A stretch of DNA of 64,000 nt from Knoellia sp. p5-6-4 (GTDB lineage Bacteria; Actinomycetota; Actinomycetes; Actinomycetales; Dermatophilaceae): positions 248,001 through 312,000 of the forward strand of contig NZ_JARGZF010000002.1 in assembly GCF_029222705.1 (NCBI RefSeq). Direction: 5' to 3'. The position numbers and the translations under genes are program-made. Every line of letters begins with the position of its first letter. Position 1 is the stretch's first letter. The notes beneath the pieces were generated by a model. The model did not search any database. It was given only the letters and a program-made list of their open reading frames with translations, and had not been told where the DNA came from. Below are positions 44,177 through 52,928 of the stretch, piece by piece.

Positions 44177-45021
44177 CGGCGACCCAGCGCGTCGAGCTCG
44201 CGCAGGCCGGGGGTGGACTCGATGACCTTCGTGAAGCTGACCCGCTCCGACGCCAGGGTCAGCCCCGCCAGCACGGCGAGGGCCCCCAGGCGCGCGCCAC
44301 GGCCGCTGCGCTGCACCAGTGCGGTGCCCAGCAGGGCCCCGGCGCTGTTGGCCCCGGTGTCGCCGAGCATGGACTCCCCGGCCAGGTCGGGCCCGAGCAG
44401 GGCGGCCGCCGCGCCGACGGCAGCCCCTGCCGCCGCCTCGCTGCGGGCGTCGGTCGCGAGCAGGGTCCCGGCCAGCACCGTGACCTTGAGCGCGCGCCCC
44501 GGGCGCAGGTCGAGCAGGTTGAGCAGGTTGGCCGCGCCGGCGATGACCGCGCCCCCCACGAGCGTGTCGAGGGTCGCCGGTCGACGACCGCTCGTGTCGG
44601 CCCCGGCGGCCCTGCGGGTCGAGCGGTCGACCAGCGCGGCCGAGACCAGGCCGGTGAGGCCCAGCCCGAGGATCTTCACCGCGCCCGTGGTGACCTCACC
44701 GCGGGCCAGCGCGCCCAGGTGGCCCTTGAGGCCCTTGCTCCGGGAGTCGCCGGCCAGGTCGTCAAGGGCGCCGAACCCCCCCGCCGAGACCGTGGCGAGC
44801 ACCGGCGCGAGCGCCCCTGCCGGTCCGGTCGCGACGGCGAGAGCGCCCGCCGCCGCCCCCGACACGTAGGCCGGTCCCTCCAGAAGGGTCACGGTCCGGC
44901 CTGCGTGGTTGGTGCGGTCCCATGCGGCGGCGCCACCGGGCGGCGTGGCGCGCAGCAGGCGAAGGGCGGCCACGGAGGCCGCCCCGGCGATGCCTCCGGC
45001 CAGCAGGGCTCTGCGGGTCAC
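44173..45021 (-). CDS. MraY/WecA-like membrane protein
   Basis: A 282-residue membrane protein with about eight hydrophobic segments. It keeps the polyprenyl-phosphate sugar-phosphate transferase signatures: DDLAGD at 87-92 with KGLKGH at 96-101, NLLNLLDLRPGR at 165-176, and LGDTGAN at 219-225. The cytosolic His motif (HHHFE-like) of MraY/WecA is not seen, and the protein is 40-80 residues shorter than true MraY or WecA, so activity is uncertain. The C-terminal SFTKVIESTPGLRELDALGRR, read in parts, is typical of this actinobacterial subgroup. It sits between steB and the MurJ-like gene. Confidence 0.85.
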   Translation of the reverse strand: MTRRALLAGGIAGAASVAALRLLRATPPGGAAAWDRTNHAGRTVTLLEGPAYVSGAAAGALAVATGPAGALAPVLATVSAGGFGALDDLAGDSRSKGLKGHLGALARGEVTTGAVKILGLGLTGLVSAALVDRSTRRAAGADTSGRRPATLDTLVGGAVIAGAANLLNLLDLRPGRALKVTVLAGTLLATDARSEAAAGAAVGAAAALLGPDLAGESMLGDTGANSAGALLGTALVQRSGRGARLGALAVLAGLTLASERVSFTKVIESTPGLRELDALGRR

Positions 45022-45027
45022 GTGGTG

Positions 45028-45966
45028 CTACTTCGTCGCCAGCGTCGGGAACGCGGCCGTCGCGTCGGCGCCGAGGCCGTACTGGCCCACGTTGCCGGCG
45101 AACTGCTCGAGGAGCCCGAAGACGACGCTGGCCTGGCCCATGGGAATCGCCCCGTTGTCGACCGTGGACAGCTCCTTGGCCTGGTCCGCGTCCTGGCGTG
45201 CCACCGCCACGACCGAGGTCTGGGGGCTGTCGCTGGCCGCGGCGTCCTGCGCCACGAGGACGGCCCCGCTGCCGGCGGCGTCCAGCGCGCCGGCCAGGCT
45301 GCTGAGCGCCTCGGCCCGCTCCGTGCGCTCGGCAGCGGTGCCACCGCTCACCGGGCCGCCGATGACGACCGCGCCGGTGGCGGCCTCGATGTCGTCGGGG
45401 GTGTAGCGGATCAGGTCGCCGGTGCGCAGGCCCTCCAGGGCCGCGGCGCTGCCCGCGCCGTTGCCGCCCGCCTTGGTGAGCAGGGCCCGGGCCAGCACGT
45501 CGTCGAGGATGTTGCCGCCCTCGTCGACCGGCACCTGGACGCTCGGCGCGAGCTGGTCGCCCAGGGTCGAGCGGAAGGTCTGCTTGTCCGGGTCCACCCA
45601 GCTGTCGAGCACCGTCACCGTCGAGCCGATCTTCGCGCCCGCCAGGGCCAGGCTGCTCGTCGTCGCCTTCACGAGGTTCTCGTCGGCGCCGGGCAGCACC
45701 ACGACGGTCAGGGTGCTGTCCTGGAGCCGTCCGGCGAGCAGGGACTTGTTGCTCGCCTCGGTGAAGTCGTCGCGGGCCTGGGCGGCCTTGTCGGCCTCCT
45801 CGAGCTGGGCCCGCAGCTGGGTGCGGTCCTCCCGCAGCCGGTTGACCTCGGAGGTCAGGGTGTTGCCGATGTCCTCCTTCAGCGGGCCAGCACCGAGCAC
45901 GATCCCCACGGCCAGGGCCAGGAAGATCGAGACGATGGAGACGAGGTGGTACCGGAAATCGATCAC
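45028..45966 (-). CDS. steB: SteB/MctB (Rv1698-like, DUF3186) envelope protein
   Basis: A 312-residue protein. It opens IDFRYHLVSIVSIFLALAVG with one membrane helix at about 8-25, then a coiled-coil stretch with repeated Glu/Arg/Gln (35-75), then an alpha/beta domain outside the membrane. The Rv1698 orthologue was described as a copper-efflux channel (MctB). The corynebacterial orthologue SteB acts with SteA at the division septum. Both are established for other species; which applies here is open. GTG 45966 overlaps the steA stop (GTGA). Confidence 0.9.
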   Translation of the reverse strand: MIDFRYHLVSIVSIFLALAVGIVLGAGPLKEDIGNTLTSEVNRLREDRTQLRAQLEEADKAAQARDDFTEASNKSLLAGRLQDSTLTVVVLPGADENLVKATTSSLALAGAKIGSTVTVLDSWVDPDKQTFRSTLGDQLAPSVQVPVDEGGNILDDVLARALLTKAGGNGAGSAAALEGLRTGDLIRYTPDDIEAATGAVVIGGPVSGGTAAERTERAEALSSLAGALDAAGSGAVLVAQDAAASDSPQTSVVAVARQDADQAKELSTVDNGAIPMGQASVVFGLLEQFAGNVGQYGLGADATAAFPTLATK

Positions 45967-47147
45967 GTGAAGATTCCTACGATGAAGGACCAGAGGTCGT
46001 CCCACCGGGCGCCGATGACCTGCAGGAAGGCGTGCCCACCCGGGGTCGCCCACAGGGCGGCGAACAGCGCCGACAGGCCGACGAGCAGCATGACGGCCAG
46101 GGACAGGTTGGAGATCCGCGAGCGGTACAGGCGGCTGACACCCTTGGCGTCGATGAGCTTGCCGCCGACCCGCAGCCGGGTCAGGAACGTGCTCGCCATG
46201 CCGGAGCGGCCCTTGTCTAGGAACTCGACCAGGGTGGCGTGCGTGCCCACCGCCACGATCAGCTCAGCGCCCTTGTCGTCGGCCAGTAGCATCGCGACGT
46301 CCTCGCTGGTGCCGGTGGCCGGGAAGACGACCGGCTCCACGCCGAGGCGGCGCACCCGCTCCAGGCCCGGTGCGTTGCCGTCCCGGTAGGCGTGCACCAC
46401 GATCTCGGCCCCGCTGCGCAGCGTGGAGTCCGACACCGAGTCCATGTCGCCGACGATCATGTCCGGCTTCAGGCCGGCCTCGACGAGCGCGTCGGCGCCG
46501 CCGTCGACGCCGATCAGCACCGGGCGGTACTCGCGGATGTAGTGCTTGAGGGTCTGCAGGTCCTCCTTGTAGTGGTACCCGCGCACGACGACGAGGGCGT
46601 GCCGGCCGTCGAGGTCGGTGGTGATGTCGGGCACGCCGACGCCGTCGATCAGGAGCTCGCGCTCTCGGCGGAGGTACTCCATCGTGTTGGCTGCGAACGC
46701 CTCGAGCTGCACGGCGAGTCCGGCGCGCGCCTCGGTCATGGCGGCCTCGACCTGATCGAGGTCGAAGGCGGTGCCACGGGCCACCACGGTGTCGTCGACC
46801 AGGACCTCGCCCCCGTCGACGCGGACGTGCTGCCCCTCGTGCAGGTCGTGCATGACGGCTTTGCCGACGTTGTCGACCAGCGGGATGCCCGCCTCGACCA
46901 GGATCTCGGGACCGAGGTTCGGGTAGCGCCCCGAGATCGACGGCGATGCGTTGACCACCGCCGCCGGCCGGCAGGCCAGCAGGGCCTCGGCACTGACCTT
47001 GTCGATGTCCTGGTGGTCGATGACGGCGATCTCGCCGGGGCGCAGCCGCTTGGTGAGGTTCTTCGTGCGGGGGTCGACACGCGCAGTGCCGCGGACACCG
47101 GGGCTCTCCGGTTCGCGGGCACGCTGGCGGGGGATCTTCAAGGGCAT
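45963..47147 (-). CDS. steA: SteA, septum-associated cytokinetic protein (Rv1697-like)
   Basis: A 394-residue protein with a cytoplasmic part resembling thiamine-pyrophosphokinase folds (GVDGGADALVEAGLKPDMIVGDMDSVSD around 225-252, read in parts), and one or two C-terminal membrane helices (SLAVMLLVGLSALFAALWA near 352-370). In Corynebacterium SteA and SteB localise to the septum and matter for envelope integrity. ATG 47147 (MPLKIPRQ) gives the normal family N-terminus; ATG 47156 and a more distant start at 47189 are possible but the latter adds foreign residues. It heads the five-gene envelope unit. Confidence 0.9.
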   Translation of the reverse strand: MPLKIPRQRAREPESPGVRGTARVDPRTKNLTKRLRPGEIAVIDHQDIDKVSAEALLACRPAAVVNASPSISGRYPNLGPEILVEAGIPLVDNVGKAVMHDLHEGQHVRVDGGEVLVDDTVVARGTAFDLDQVEAAMTEARAGLAVQLEAFAANTMEYLRRERELLIDGVGVPDITTDLDGRHALVVVRGYHYKEDLQTLKHYIREYRPVLIGVDGGADALVEAGLKPDMIVGDMDSVSDSTLRSGAEIVVHAYRDGNAPGLERVRRLGVEPVVFPATGTSEDVAMLLADDKGAELIVAVGTHATLVEFLDKGRSGMASTFLTRLRVGGKLIDAKGVSRLYRSRISNLSLAVMLLVGLSALFAALWATPGGHAFLQVIGARWDDLWSFIVGIFT

Positions 47148-47285
47148 CGAACCCATCGTGCCATGTCGCGATCCGTATGCCGTACGCACACGCGGGCGCC
47201 CGGGTGTGACGCAGACCCCTGCTGCAACCCTACGCGCGGAACCCAGGACCGCGCTCGGGGCCGGCCCCGGGGTGGTGCCGGTGCG

Positions 47286-49049
47286 CTAAGCGGTGGCCGC
47301 CGCCTCACGCCGCTCGCCGGCCTGGGCCAGCAGCTCGCCCGCGTGCTCGACCGCCGTGTCGCTGTCGACGCCGGCCATCATCCGGGCGAGCTCGCGCAGC
47401 CGGGCGTCGCCCTCGACAGCGGCGACGCCGCTGGAGGTGACATGGCCGTCGCTGCTCTTGGTGACCACGAGGTGGCGGTCGGCGAAGGCCGCGACCTGGG
47501 CCAGGTGCGTGACCACGATCACCTGGGCATGCCGTGCCAGCGCGGCCAGGCGGGCGCCGATGTCCAGCGCGGCCCGTCCGCCGACGCCCGCGTCGACCTC
47601 GTCGAAGACGAAGGTCGGCACCTCGCCCGAGCCACGGGCCCCGGTCACCACCTCGAGGGCGAGCATGACCCGCGACAGCTCACCACCGGACGCGGCCTTG
47701 GCGACCGACCGTGCCGGGGCGCCCGGGTTCGCGGCCAGCAGGATCTCGACGTCGTCGACGCCTTGGCGGGTGAAGCGGACCGGCTCGTCGCGACCCGCCA
47801 GCAGCAGGCCGTCCGGGGCAGGCCGGTCAGTGACGCCCACCTCCACCACCGCCTTGCCCATCGCGAGGTGGGCCAGCTCGCCCGTGACCGCCTCGGCGAG
47901 ACCGGTGGCGGCCCTGCGTCGGGCGTTCGTCAGCGTGGTGGCCGCCTCGGCAAGGTCGGCCCGGAGGGCCTCCAGCCGGGCGCCGAGCCCGGCGAGGGCG
48001 TCCTCGGCGTTCAGCAGCACGTCGAGCCGGGCCGCCGCCCGGCGTCCCCACTCGAGCACCTCGTCGACGTTGTCGCCGTACTTGCGCATCAGCCCGCCGA
48101 GGTCGGCCCGGCGCTGCTGCACCCAGGCCAGGCGGGCGGGGTCGAGCTCGATGTCGGAGACGTAGCCGGTGAGGTCCGCCCCGAGGTCGGCGGCGAGGTA
48201 GCCGAGGTCGGCGAGGCGCCGGTCGAGCTCGCGCAGCGCGGGGTCGTGCTCGACGAGGCCGCCCAGCGCGGCCCGGGCGTCGGCGATGGCGCCGATGACG
48301 TTCGGGGCCTCCTGGGCGGCATACTCCTCCTCGGCCCCGGCGAGCAGCGCGCGAGCCGTCTCTGCCCCGGCCCGCAGGCCTTCGGCGTGGCTGAGCCGCT
48401 CGTCCTCGACGCGCAGCTCGGAGTCCTCGCCCGGCTGGGGGTCGAGCGCCTCGATCTGCTCGAGCCCGACCTGGAGGATCTCGACCTCGCGGGCCCGGTC
48501 ACGCGCCGCCTCGGTCAGCTCGGCCAGCTCGCGGCGCACGCGCTCGTGCTCGTCGTACAGCTCCTGGTAGCGGGCCAGCGCCTCGGCGACCGGTTCCCCG
48601 GCGTACTGGTCGAGCAGGGCGCGGTGCTGGTCGGGCTGGCGCAGCCGCCACTGGTCGGCCTGGCCGTGCACCGCCACCAGGTGCTCGCCGATCTCGGACA
48701 GCACCCCCACCGGCGCGGTGCGGCCACCGACGTGGGCCCGCGAGCGGCCCTCGGCGGACACCGTGCGCAGCAGCACCAACCCCTCGTCGGTGTCGGCCCC
48801 CGCCTCGGCTGCTCGCCGGGCGGCCGCGTGGTCGGCGGGCAGGTCGACGACGCCCTCGACCGCCGCGGCACGGGCGCCGGCACGGACCAGCCCGGCATCG
48901 GCGCGGGCCCCGAGCAGCAGCCCCAGGCCGGAGACGACCATGGTCTTGCCGGCGCCGGTCTCGCCGCTGACGACGTTGAGTCCGGGGTGCAGCTCCAGGA
49001 CGGCGTCGTCGATGACGCCGAGGTTCTGGATGCGGATCTCCTGCAGCAC
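47286..49049 (-). CDS. recN: DNA repair protein RecN
   Basis: SMC-like ATPase that acts on double-strand breaks. The 587-residue product has Walker A GETGAGKT at 29-36, two long coiled coils (about 155-360) and the C-terminal ABC signature ASGGELSRVMLALE with Walker B TFVFDEVDAGVGG. GTG 49049 directly precedes LQEIRIQNLGVI. Position between nadK and steA matches Rv1695-Rv1696-Rv1697. Confidence 0.96.
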   Translation of the reverse strand: MLQEIRIQNLGVIDDAVLELHPGLNVVSGETGAGKTMVVSGLGLLLGARADAGLVRAGARAAAVEGVVDLPADHAAARRAAEAGADTDEGLVLLRTVSAEGRSRAHVGGRTAPVGVLSEIGEHLVAVHGQADQWRLRQPDQHRALLDQYAGEPVAEALARYQELYDEHERVRRELAELTEAARDRAREVEILQVGLEQIEALDPQPGEDSELRVEDERLSHAEGLRAGAETARALLAGAEEEYAAQEAPNVIGAIADARAALGGLVEHDPALRELDRRLADLGYLAADLGADLTGYVSDIELDPARLAWVQQRRADLGGLMRKYGDNVDEVLEWGRRAAARLDVLLNAEDALAGLGARLEALRADLAEAATTLTNARRRAATGLAEAVTGELAHLAMGKAVVEVGVTDRPAPDGLLLAGRDEPVRFTRQGVDDVEILLAANPGAPARSVAKAASGGELSRVMLALEVVTGARGSGEVPTFVFDEVDAGVGGRAALDIGARLAALARHAQVIVVTHLAQVAAFADRHLVVTKSSDGHVTSSGVAAVEGDARLRELARMMAGVDSDTAVEHAGELLAQAGERREAAATA

Positions 49050-49134
49050 GCGCCCAAGACTGACACACCGCCCCGACGGTGCCGGTCACGACACAGCGCA
49101 GCGGTGCCGGGCGGCCGACGCCCGGTGGGCCCGG

Positions 49135-50067
49135 TCAGCCCCCGGCGGCCCCCGCGGCGGCACGTGCCGCGCCCCGCCAGCCGTGGATCGACAGCGCGAA
49201 CTTGGCGACGAGGCGATCGGTGAACGGCGACGAGGTGAGCCGCGCGAGGCGCACGGGGGTCTCGGACCGGACCACCTCGATGCGCGCGCCCGGCGGCAGG
49301 TCCACGGCCCGGCGCCCGTCGCACCACAGGACTCCCGTGCCCTCGGTCGAGGGGACGACCTCGAGCGCGAGGTGGCTGTTGGGCCCCACCACCATGGGGC
49401 GGGCGAACAGGGCGTGGGCGCTGATGGGCACCAGCAGCATGGCCTCGACATCCGGCCAGACCACGGGCCCCCCGGCCGAGAACGCGTAGGCGGTCGAGCC
49501 GGTCGGCGTGGCCATCACCACCCCGTCGCAACCCCAGGTGGACAACGGCCGGCCGTCGATCTCGACCGTCAGCTCGATCATCCGCTCCCGGGCAGCCTTC
49601 TCCACCGACGCCTCGTTGAGCGCCCAGTTGGAGTAGACGAGGTCGCCGTCGTGGCGCACCGTGACCTCGAGGGTCATGCGCTCCTCGACGGTGTAGTCCC
49701 GCGAGACGATGCGCTCCACCGTGGCGTCGAGGTCCTCCCGCTCGGACTCGGCCAGGAAGCCGACGTGCCCGAGGTTGACCCCGAGCAGCGGCGCACCCGT
49801 GCCACGTGCCATCTCGGCACCGCGCAGGATCGTCCCGTCCCCTCCGAGCACACACACCAGCTCGCAGTCGACGGCGGGGCTGTCGGGGTCGGCCAGAGTG
49901 ACGTTCGGGCTCCCCACGAGGTCGACGGCGGCGGCCTCGTCGGGCAGCACCACCACCTCCATGCCCGCGTCGTGCAGGCGTTGCACCACCCCGGCCGCGA
50001 GGTCGTGGGCCTCCTTGCGTCGCGGGTGGGCGACGAGCAGGATGCGGCGGCGCTCGGCTGGGCTCAC
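49135..50067 (-). CDS. nadK: NAD kinase
   Basis: Phosphorylates NAD to NADP; the mycobacterial form uses ATP or polyphosphate. The 310-residue product has the GGDGT motif at 75-79, NLGHVGFLAE near 98-107, the NE pair in LNEASVEK near 149-156 and TPTGSTAYAFSAGGP near 187-201. GTG 50067 follows the tlyA stop without a gap. Confidence 0.96.
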   Translation of the reverse strand: MSPAERRRILLVAHPRRKEAHDLAAGVVQRLHDAGMEVVVLPDEAAAVDLVGSPNVTLADPDSPAVDCELVCVLGGDGTILRGAEMARGTGAPLLGVNLGHVGFLAESEREDLDATVERIVSRDYTVEERMTLEVTVRHDGDLVYSNWALNEASVEKAARERMIELTVEIDGRPLSTWGCDGVVMATPTGSTAYAFSAGGPVVWPDVEAMLLVPISAHALFARPMVVGPNSHLALEVVPSTEGTGVLWCDGRRAVDLPPGARIEVVRSETPVRLARLTSSPFTDRLVAKFALSIHGWRGAARAAAGAAGG

Positions 50068-50880
50068 TCAGACTCCCTTCAGGGTCACCTGGTCGGCGGT
50101 GCTGACCAGAGCCTCCCATCCCATGGACTCGCCTGCACGAGGGGTCAGCCACAGGAGGTACTCCGCGTTGCCCTCGCCACCGTGGATCGGGCTGGCCGCC
50201 AGGGCGCGGGGAGGCAACCCGGCCGCGACGGCGGCGCGGGCGACCTCGGTGATGGCCCACGCGCGGTCCCCCTGGGTGCGCACGACCCCGCCCTTGCCGA
50301 GCCTGGTGCGACCGACCTCGAACTGCGGCTTGACCAGCACGACGGCGTCCCCGTCGTCGCGCAGCAGGCCACGGAAGGTGTCGAGGACGAGGGTGAGCGA
50401 GATGAAGCTCAGGTCGGCCACGAGCAGGTCAACGGCTCCCCCGATGTCGTCGGCCGTCAGCCCCCGCACGGTCGTCTGGGAGCGCTCGGTCACCCTCGGG
50501 TCGTCCCGCACGACCGGGACGAGCTGGTCACGGCCGACGTCGAGGGCCACCACGTGGGCGGCGCCGTGGTGCAGCAGCACCTGCGTGAACCCTCCGGTCG
50601 AGGCTCCGACGTCGAGGCAGCGCCTCCCAGCGACGACCAGCCCCAGCGGGCCGAACAGCTCGACCGCGCCCACGAGCTTGTGGGCCGCCCGGCTCACCCA
50701 GGTGGGCCCGGCGTCACGGACGACCACCTCGTCGCCCGCCGCGACCGGCGCGGCGGGCTTGGTGGCGGGACGGCCGGTGACGTCGACCAGACCGGCGTCG
50801 ATGAGCTCACGGGCGTGGCCGCGCGAGCGGGCCAGGCCGCGACGCACCAGCTCGGCGTCGAGGCGGCTCGTGCCGCTCAC
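50068..50880 (-). CDS. tlyA: TlyA, 16S/23S rRNA 2'-O-methyltransferase
   Basis: Methylates C1409 of 16S and C1920 of 23S rRNA in mycobacteria; loss gives capreomycin resistance there. The 270-residue product has an S4 RNA-binding domain (about 5-55), then an FtsJ-type fold: AAHKL with Lys68, SAM motif LDVGASTGG at 89-97, LVADLSFISL near 153-162 and LVKPQFE near 182-188. GTG 50880 overlaps the small upstream gene (GTGA). Being S4-FtsJ it could be annotated as a hemolysin; that name is historical. Confidence 0.95.
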   Translation of the reverse strand: MSGTSRLDAELVRRGLARSRGHARELIDAGLVDVTGRPATKPAAPVAAGDEVVVRDAGPTWVSRAAHKLVGAVELFGPLGLVVAGRRCLDVGASTGGFTQVLLHHGAAHVVALDVGRDQLVPVVRDDPRVTERSQTTVRGLTADDIGGAVDLLVADLSFISLTLVLDTFRGLLRDDGDAVVLVKPQFEVGRTRLGKGGVVRTQGDRAWAITEVARAAVAAGLPPRALAASPIHGGEGNAEYLLWLTPRAGESMGWEALVSTADQVTLKGV

Positions 50881-51119
50881 TGCCCTCCGAGGTCCGACAG
50901 GCGCGACTGGAGGGTGCGGTGCACCCGCTGCCCGGCCTCGATCTGGGCGTCGAGGTCGTCCGGAGCCGCAGCGTCGAGCTCGGCGAGGGCGGCGTCGATC
51001 TGGGCGTCACCCGTGGGGCCGTCACCCGAGGGCGCTCCCGGCGGCGCCGGTTTCGGGGGCGGCGTGGGGGTGGGCGCCCCTGCCTCGCGGTGCTGGGACT
51101 GCTGGTCGTGCTCGGTCAT
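50877..51119 (-). CDS. Small acidic protein of the tlyA cluster
   Basis: An 80-residue protein: a Pro/Thr/Gly-rich first half (PTPTPPPKPAPPGAPSG, about 17-33) and an acidic helical second half with LAELDAAAPDDLDAQIEAG. No domain is recognised. The ATG overlaps the upstream stop (ATGA) and its own stop overlaps tlyA (GTGA), so it is a real member of the operon. Short proteins of unknown role are found at this place in several actinobacteria. Confidence 0.75.
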   Translation of the reverse strand: MTEHDQQSQHREAGAPTPTPPPKPAPPGAPSGDGPTGDAQIDAALAELDAAAPDDLDAQIEAGQRVHRTLQSRLSDLGGQ

Positions 51120-51850
51120 GCGGTGCCGTTTCCGTTCGAGGTCGTGCTGTCGCTGGTGCTCGGGGTCGGGGTCGGGGCCTGTGAGGCGGCCTTGGTCGCC
51201 GTGCTCTTCGCCGAGGTCTTCCTCGCGGTGCTCTTCCTGGCGGTGGCCTTCTTGGCGGCCTTCTTCGCCGTCTGCGCCCCTGCGGACTTCTTCGCGGTGG
51301 CCCTCTGGGCTGACGCCTTCTTCGCCGAGGTCTTCTTCGCCGTGCTCTTCCTGGCGGCGGTCTTCTTCGCGCCGGGCCGCGTCGTCTCCCGGGTCGTCGG
51401 CGCGGAGGTCGTGGCAGCGGCCGCGACCGCCTCCGTGGCAGGCTGCACCGCCGGCGGCACCGTGGCTCGGGACGGCGCACCGGGCAGGGCACGCCCCAAC
51501 GGGCTGCGCGACGCCTCGGCCATCAGGGAGGCACGCAGGTCGTCGACCTCCCGCGTCAGGGCCGCCAGCGCGGTGCGGGCGCGGTCGAAGTCTGCGAGGC
51601 GAACGACGTCGGAGCGGCCCAGCGCCGACTCCACCTCGCTGCGGATGAGGGCCAGCAGGCTCTCCCTGTTCGCGCGGGCCGCCTCGAGGAGCTGGTCGGC
51701 GAACTCGGTGACCTGCATGGCCCGCTTGCCCACCTCCCCCGCGCCGGGCAGCGACAGCAGGCCCTGGGCAGCCTCCGTGGCCCGGGCCTTGGTCAGCTCC
51801 CCCAGCCCGGAGGCCAGCTGCACGTAGCCCCGCACGTACTCGAACGCCAT
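51116..51850 (-). CDS. Phasin-like protein with histone-H1-like Lys/Ala tail
   Basis: A 244-residue protein. Residues 1-120 are helical and phasin-like (MAFEYVRGYVQLASGLGELT, then ADQLLEAARANRESLLALIR). From about 155 to 225 it becomes a chain of AKKTAARKS-type repeats, Lys/Ala/Ser/Thr only, like the C-terminal tail of eukaryotic H1, mycobacterial HupB and Streptomyces HupS. The end is a Thr/Pro/Ser stretch. A nucleic-acid or polymer-granule binding role is inferred. ATG 51850 has GGGAGGA six bases upstream; the upstream frame is not coding. Confidence 0.85.
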   Translation of the reverse strand: MAFEYVRGYVQLASGLGELTKARATEAAQGLLSLPGAGEVGKRAMQVTEFADQLLEAARANRESLLALIRSEVESALGRSDVVRLADFDRARTALAALTREVDDLRASLMAEASRSPLGRALPGAPSRATVPPAVQPATEAVAAAATTSAPTTRETTRPGAKKTAARKSTAKKTSAKKASAQRATAKKSAGAQTAKKAAKKATARKSTARKTSAKSTATKAASQAPTPTPSTSDSTTSNGNGTA

Positions 51851-51896
51851 GACGACTCCTCCCTCGGCGACCCGCTGTCGCTCGTCTGCGGTCACG

Positions 51897-52916
51897 CTAC
51901 TGCCGGTGGTCGGCATCCGACACCAGAGAGCGGGCGACGTCGACCAGGAGCTCTCCGGCGTCGAGCGCCTCGTGGACGGCGGCGACGGCAGCGCGCAGCG
52001 CCTCGATGCGTTCGGAGGGCTCCCCCTCGACCTTCCAGCGGCCGTCCACGATGCGGCGGCGGTGCCTCCCGCACGCCCACCACCCGTCGGGGTCGCGCTC
52101 CGCCGGCGTGTATGCCGTGGACAGGCCTCGCAGGTCCTCCAGGAGGTACGTGGGACGCTGGGACGGCGGGGCGGTCGCGAGCGAGACGGCCGAGTCGACC
52201 CCGGTCAGCACGAGCGCGGAGTCCATGCCGGTCTCCACGGCTCCTGCGATGTCGGTGTCGAGGCGGTCTCCGACCGCGAGCAGCTCCTCCGGCCGGTGGT
52301 GCACCCGCTCCGCACAGAGCAGGTAGAGGGGCGCGTGCGGCTTGCCGACCACGACGGGCATCCTGCCCACCGCCGCCTCGACGGCAGCCACCAGGGTCCC
52401 GTTGCCGGGGGCCGTGCCGCGGTCGGTGGGAAGGGTCCGGTCGGTGTTGGTGGCCACCCACAGTGCTCCTGCCTGCACGGCATACGCGGCCTCCGCGAGG
52501 TCGGACGCCGACACGTCGGCGCCATAGCCCTGGACCACCGCCGCCCACGTCGCGGTCGACCCGCGCGCGTTCCGCACCGGCACCGCGGCCAGGCCGAGCT
52601 CCAGCAGGGCGTGCAGCACGCCCTCGCCACCGACGGCCAGCACGGCCGAGCCCGCGGGCAGCCGTTGCGCGACGTGGCGGGCAGCGGCCTGCGAGCTGGT
52701 CACGACCGCGTAGGGAGCCGCGGTCAGCCCGAGGGCCACGAGGTGCTCGGCGACCGTCTCAGGCGTCCGCGAGGCGTTGTTGGTGGCGTAGAGGACGGGG
52801 ACCGGGCAGTCCCGCAGGGCGGCGACCGCGTGGGGCACCGGCGCCGGCCCGCGGTAGACGACGCCGTCGAGGTCGCACACCACGGCGAGGTAGGGGTCGA
52901 GGAGAGCCATCGTCAC
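51897..52916 (-). CDS. HAD-IIA family phosphatase (Rv1692-like)
   Basis: A 339-residue HAD phosphatase: nucleophile and acid Asp15/Asp17 in VVCDLDGVVYRG, ATNNASRTPE near 45-54 (motif II), GKPHAPLYLL near 195-204 and GDRLDTDIAGA near 218-228. The C2 cap is of the NagD group. The orthologous position, beside the TPR protein and tlyA, is held by Rv1692, reported as a glycerol-3-phosphate phosphatase. That activity is a reasonable guess here. GTG 52916 or ATG 52910 start. Confidence 0.9.
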   Translation of the reverse strand: MTMALLDPYLAVVCDLDGVVYRGPAPVPHAVAALRDCPVPVLYATNNASRTPETVAEHLVALGLTAAPYAVVTSSQAAARHVAQRLPAGSAVLAVGGEGVLHALLELGLAAVPVRNARGSTATWAAVVQGYGADVSASDLAEAAYAVQAGALWVATNTDRTLPTDRGTAPGNGTLVAAVEAAVGRMPVVVGKPHAPLYLLCAERVHHRPEELLAVGDRLDTDIAGAVETGMDSALVLTGVDSAVSLATAPPSQRPTYLLEDLRGLSTAYTPAERDPDGWWACGRHRRRIVDGRWKVEGEPSERIEALRAAVAAVHEALDAGELLVDVARSLVSDADHRQ

Positions 52917-52928
52917 AGGTGGCCCGGG

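Noticed and set aside
47148-47189. Upstream start of steA adding MRTAYGSRHG
   Set aside because: The extra residues lack family similarity and overlap the octamer-containing gap; MPLKIPRQ gives the usual N-terminus.
47256-47269. CGGGGCCGGCCCCG palindrome after recN as terminator or operator
   Set aside because: It has no loop and no U-run, and pure GC palindromes of this length arise by chance in such DNA.
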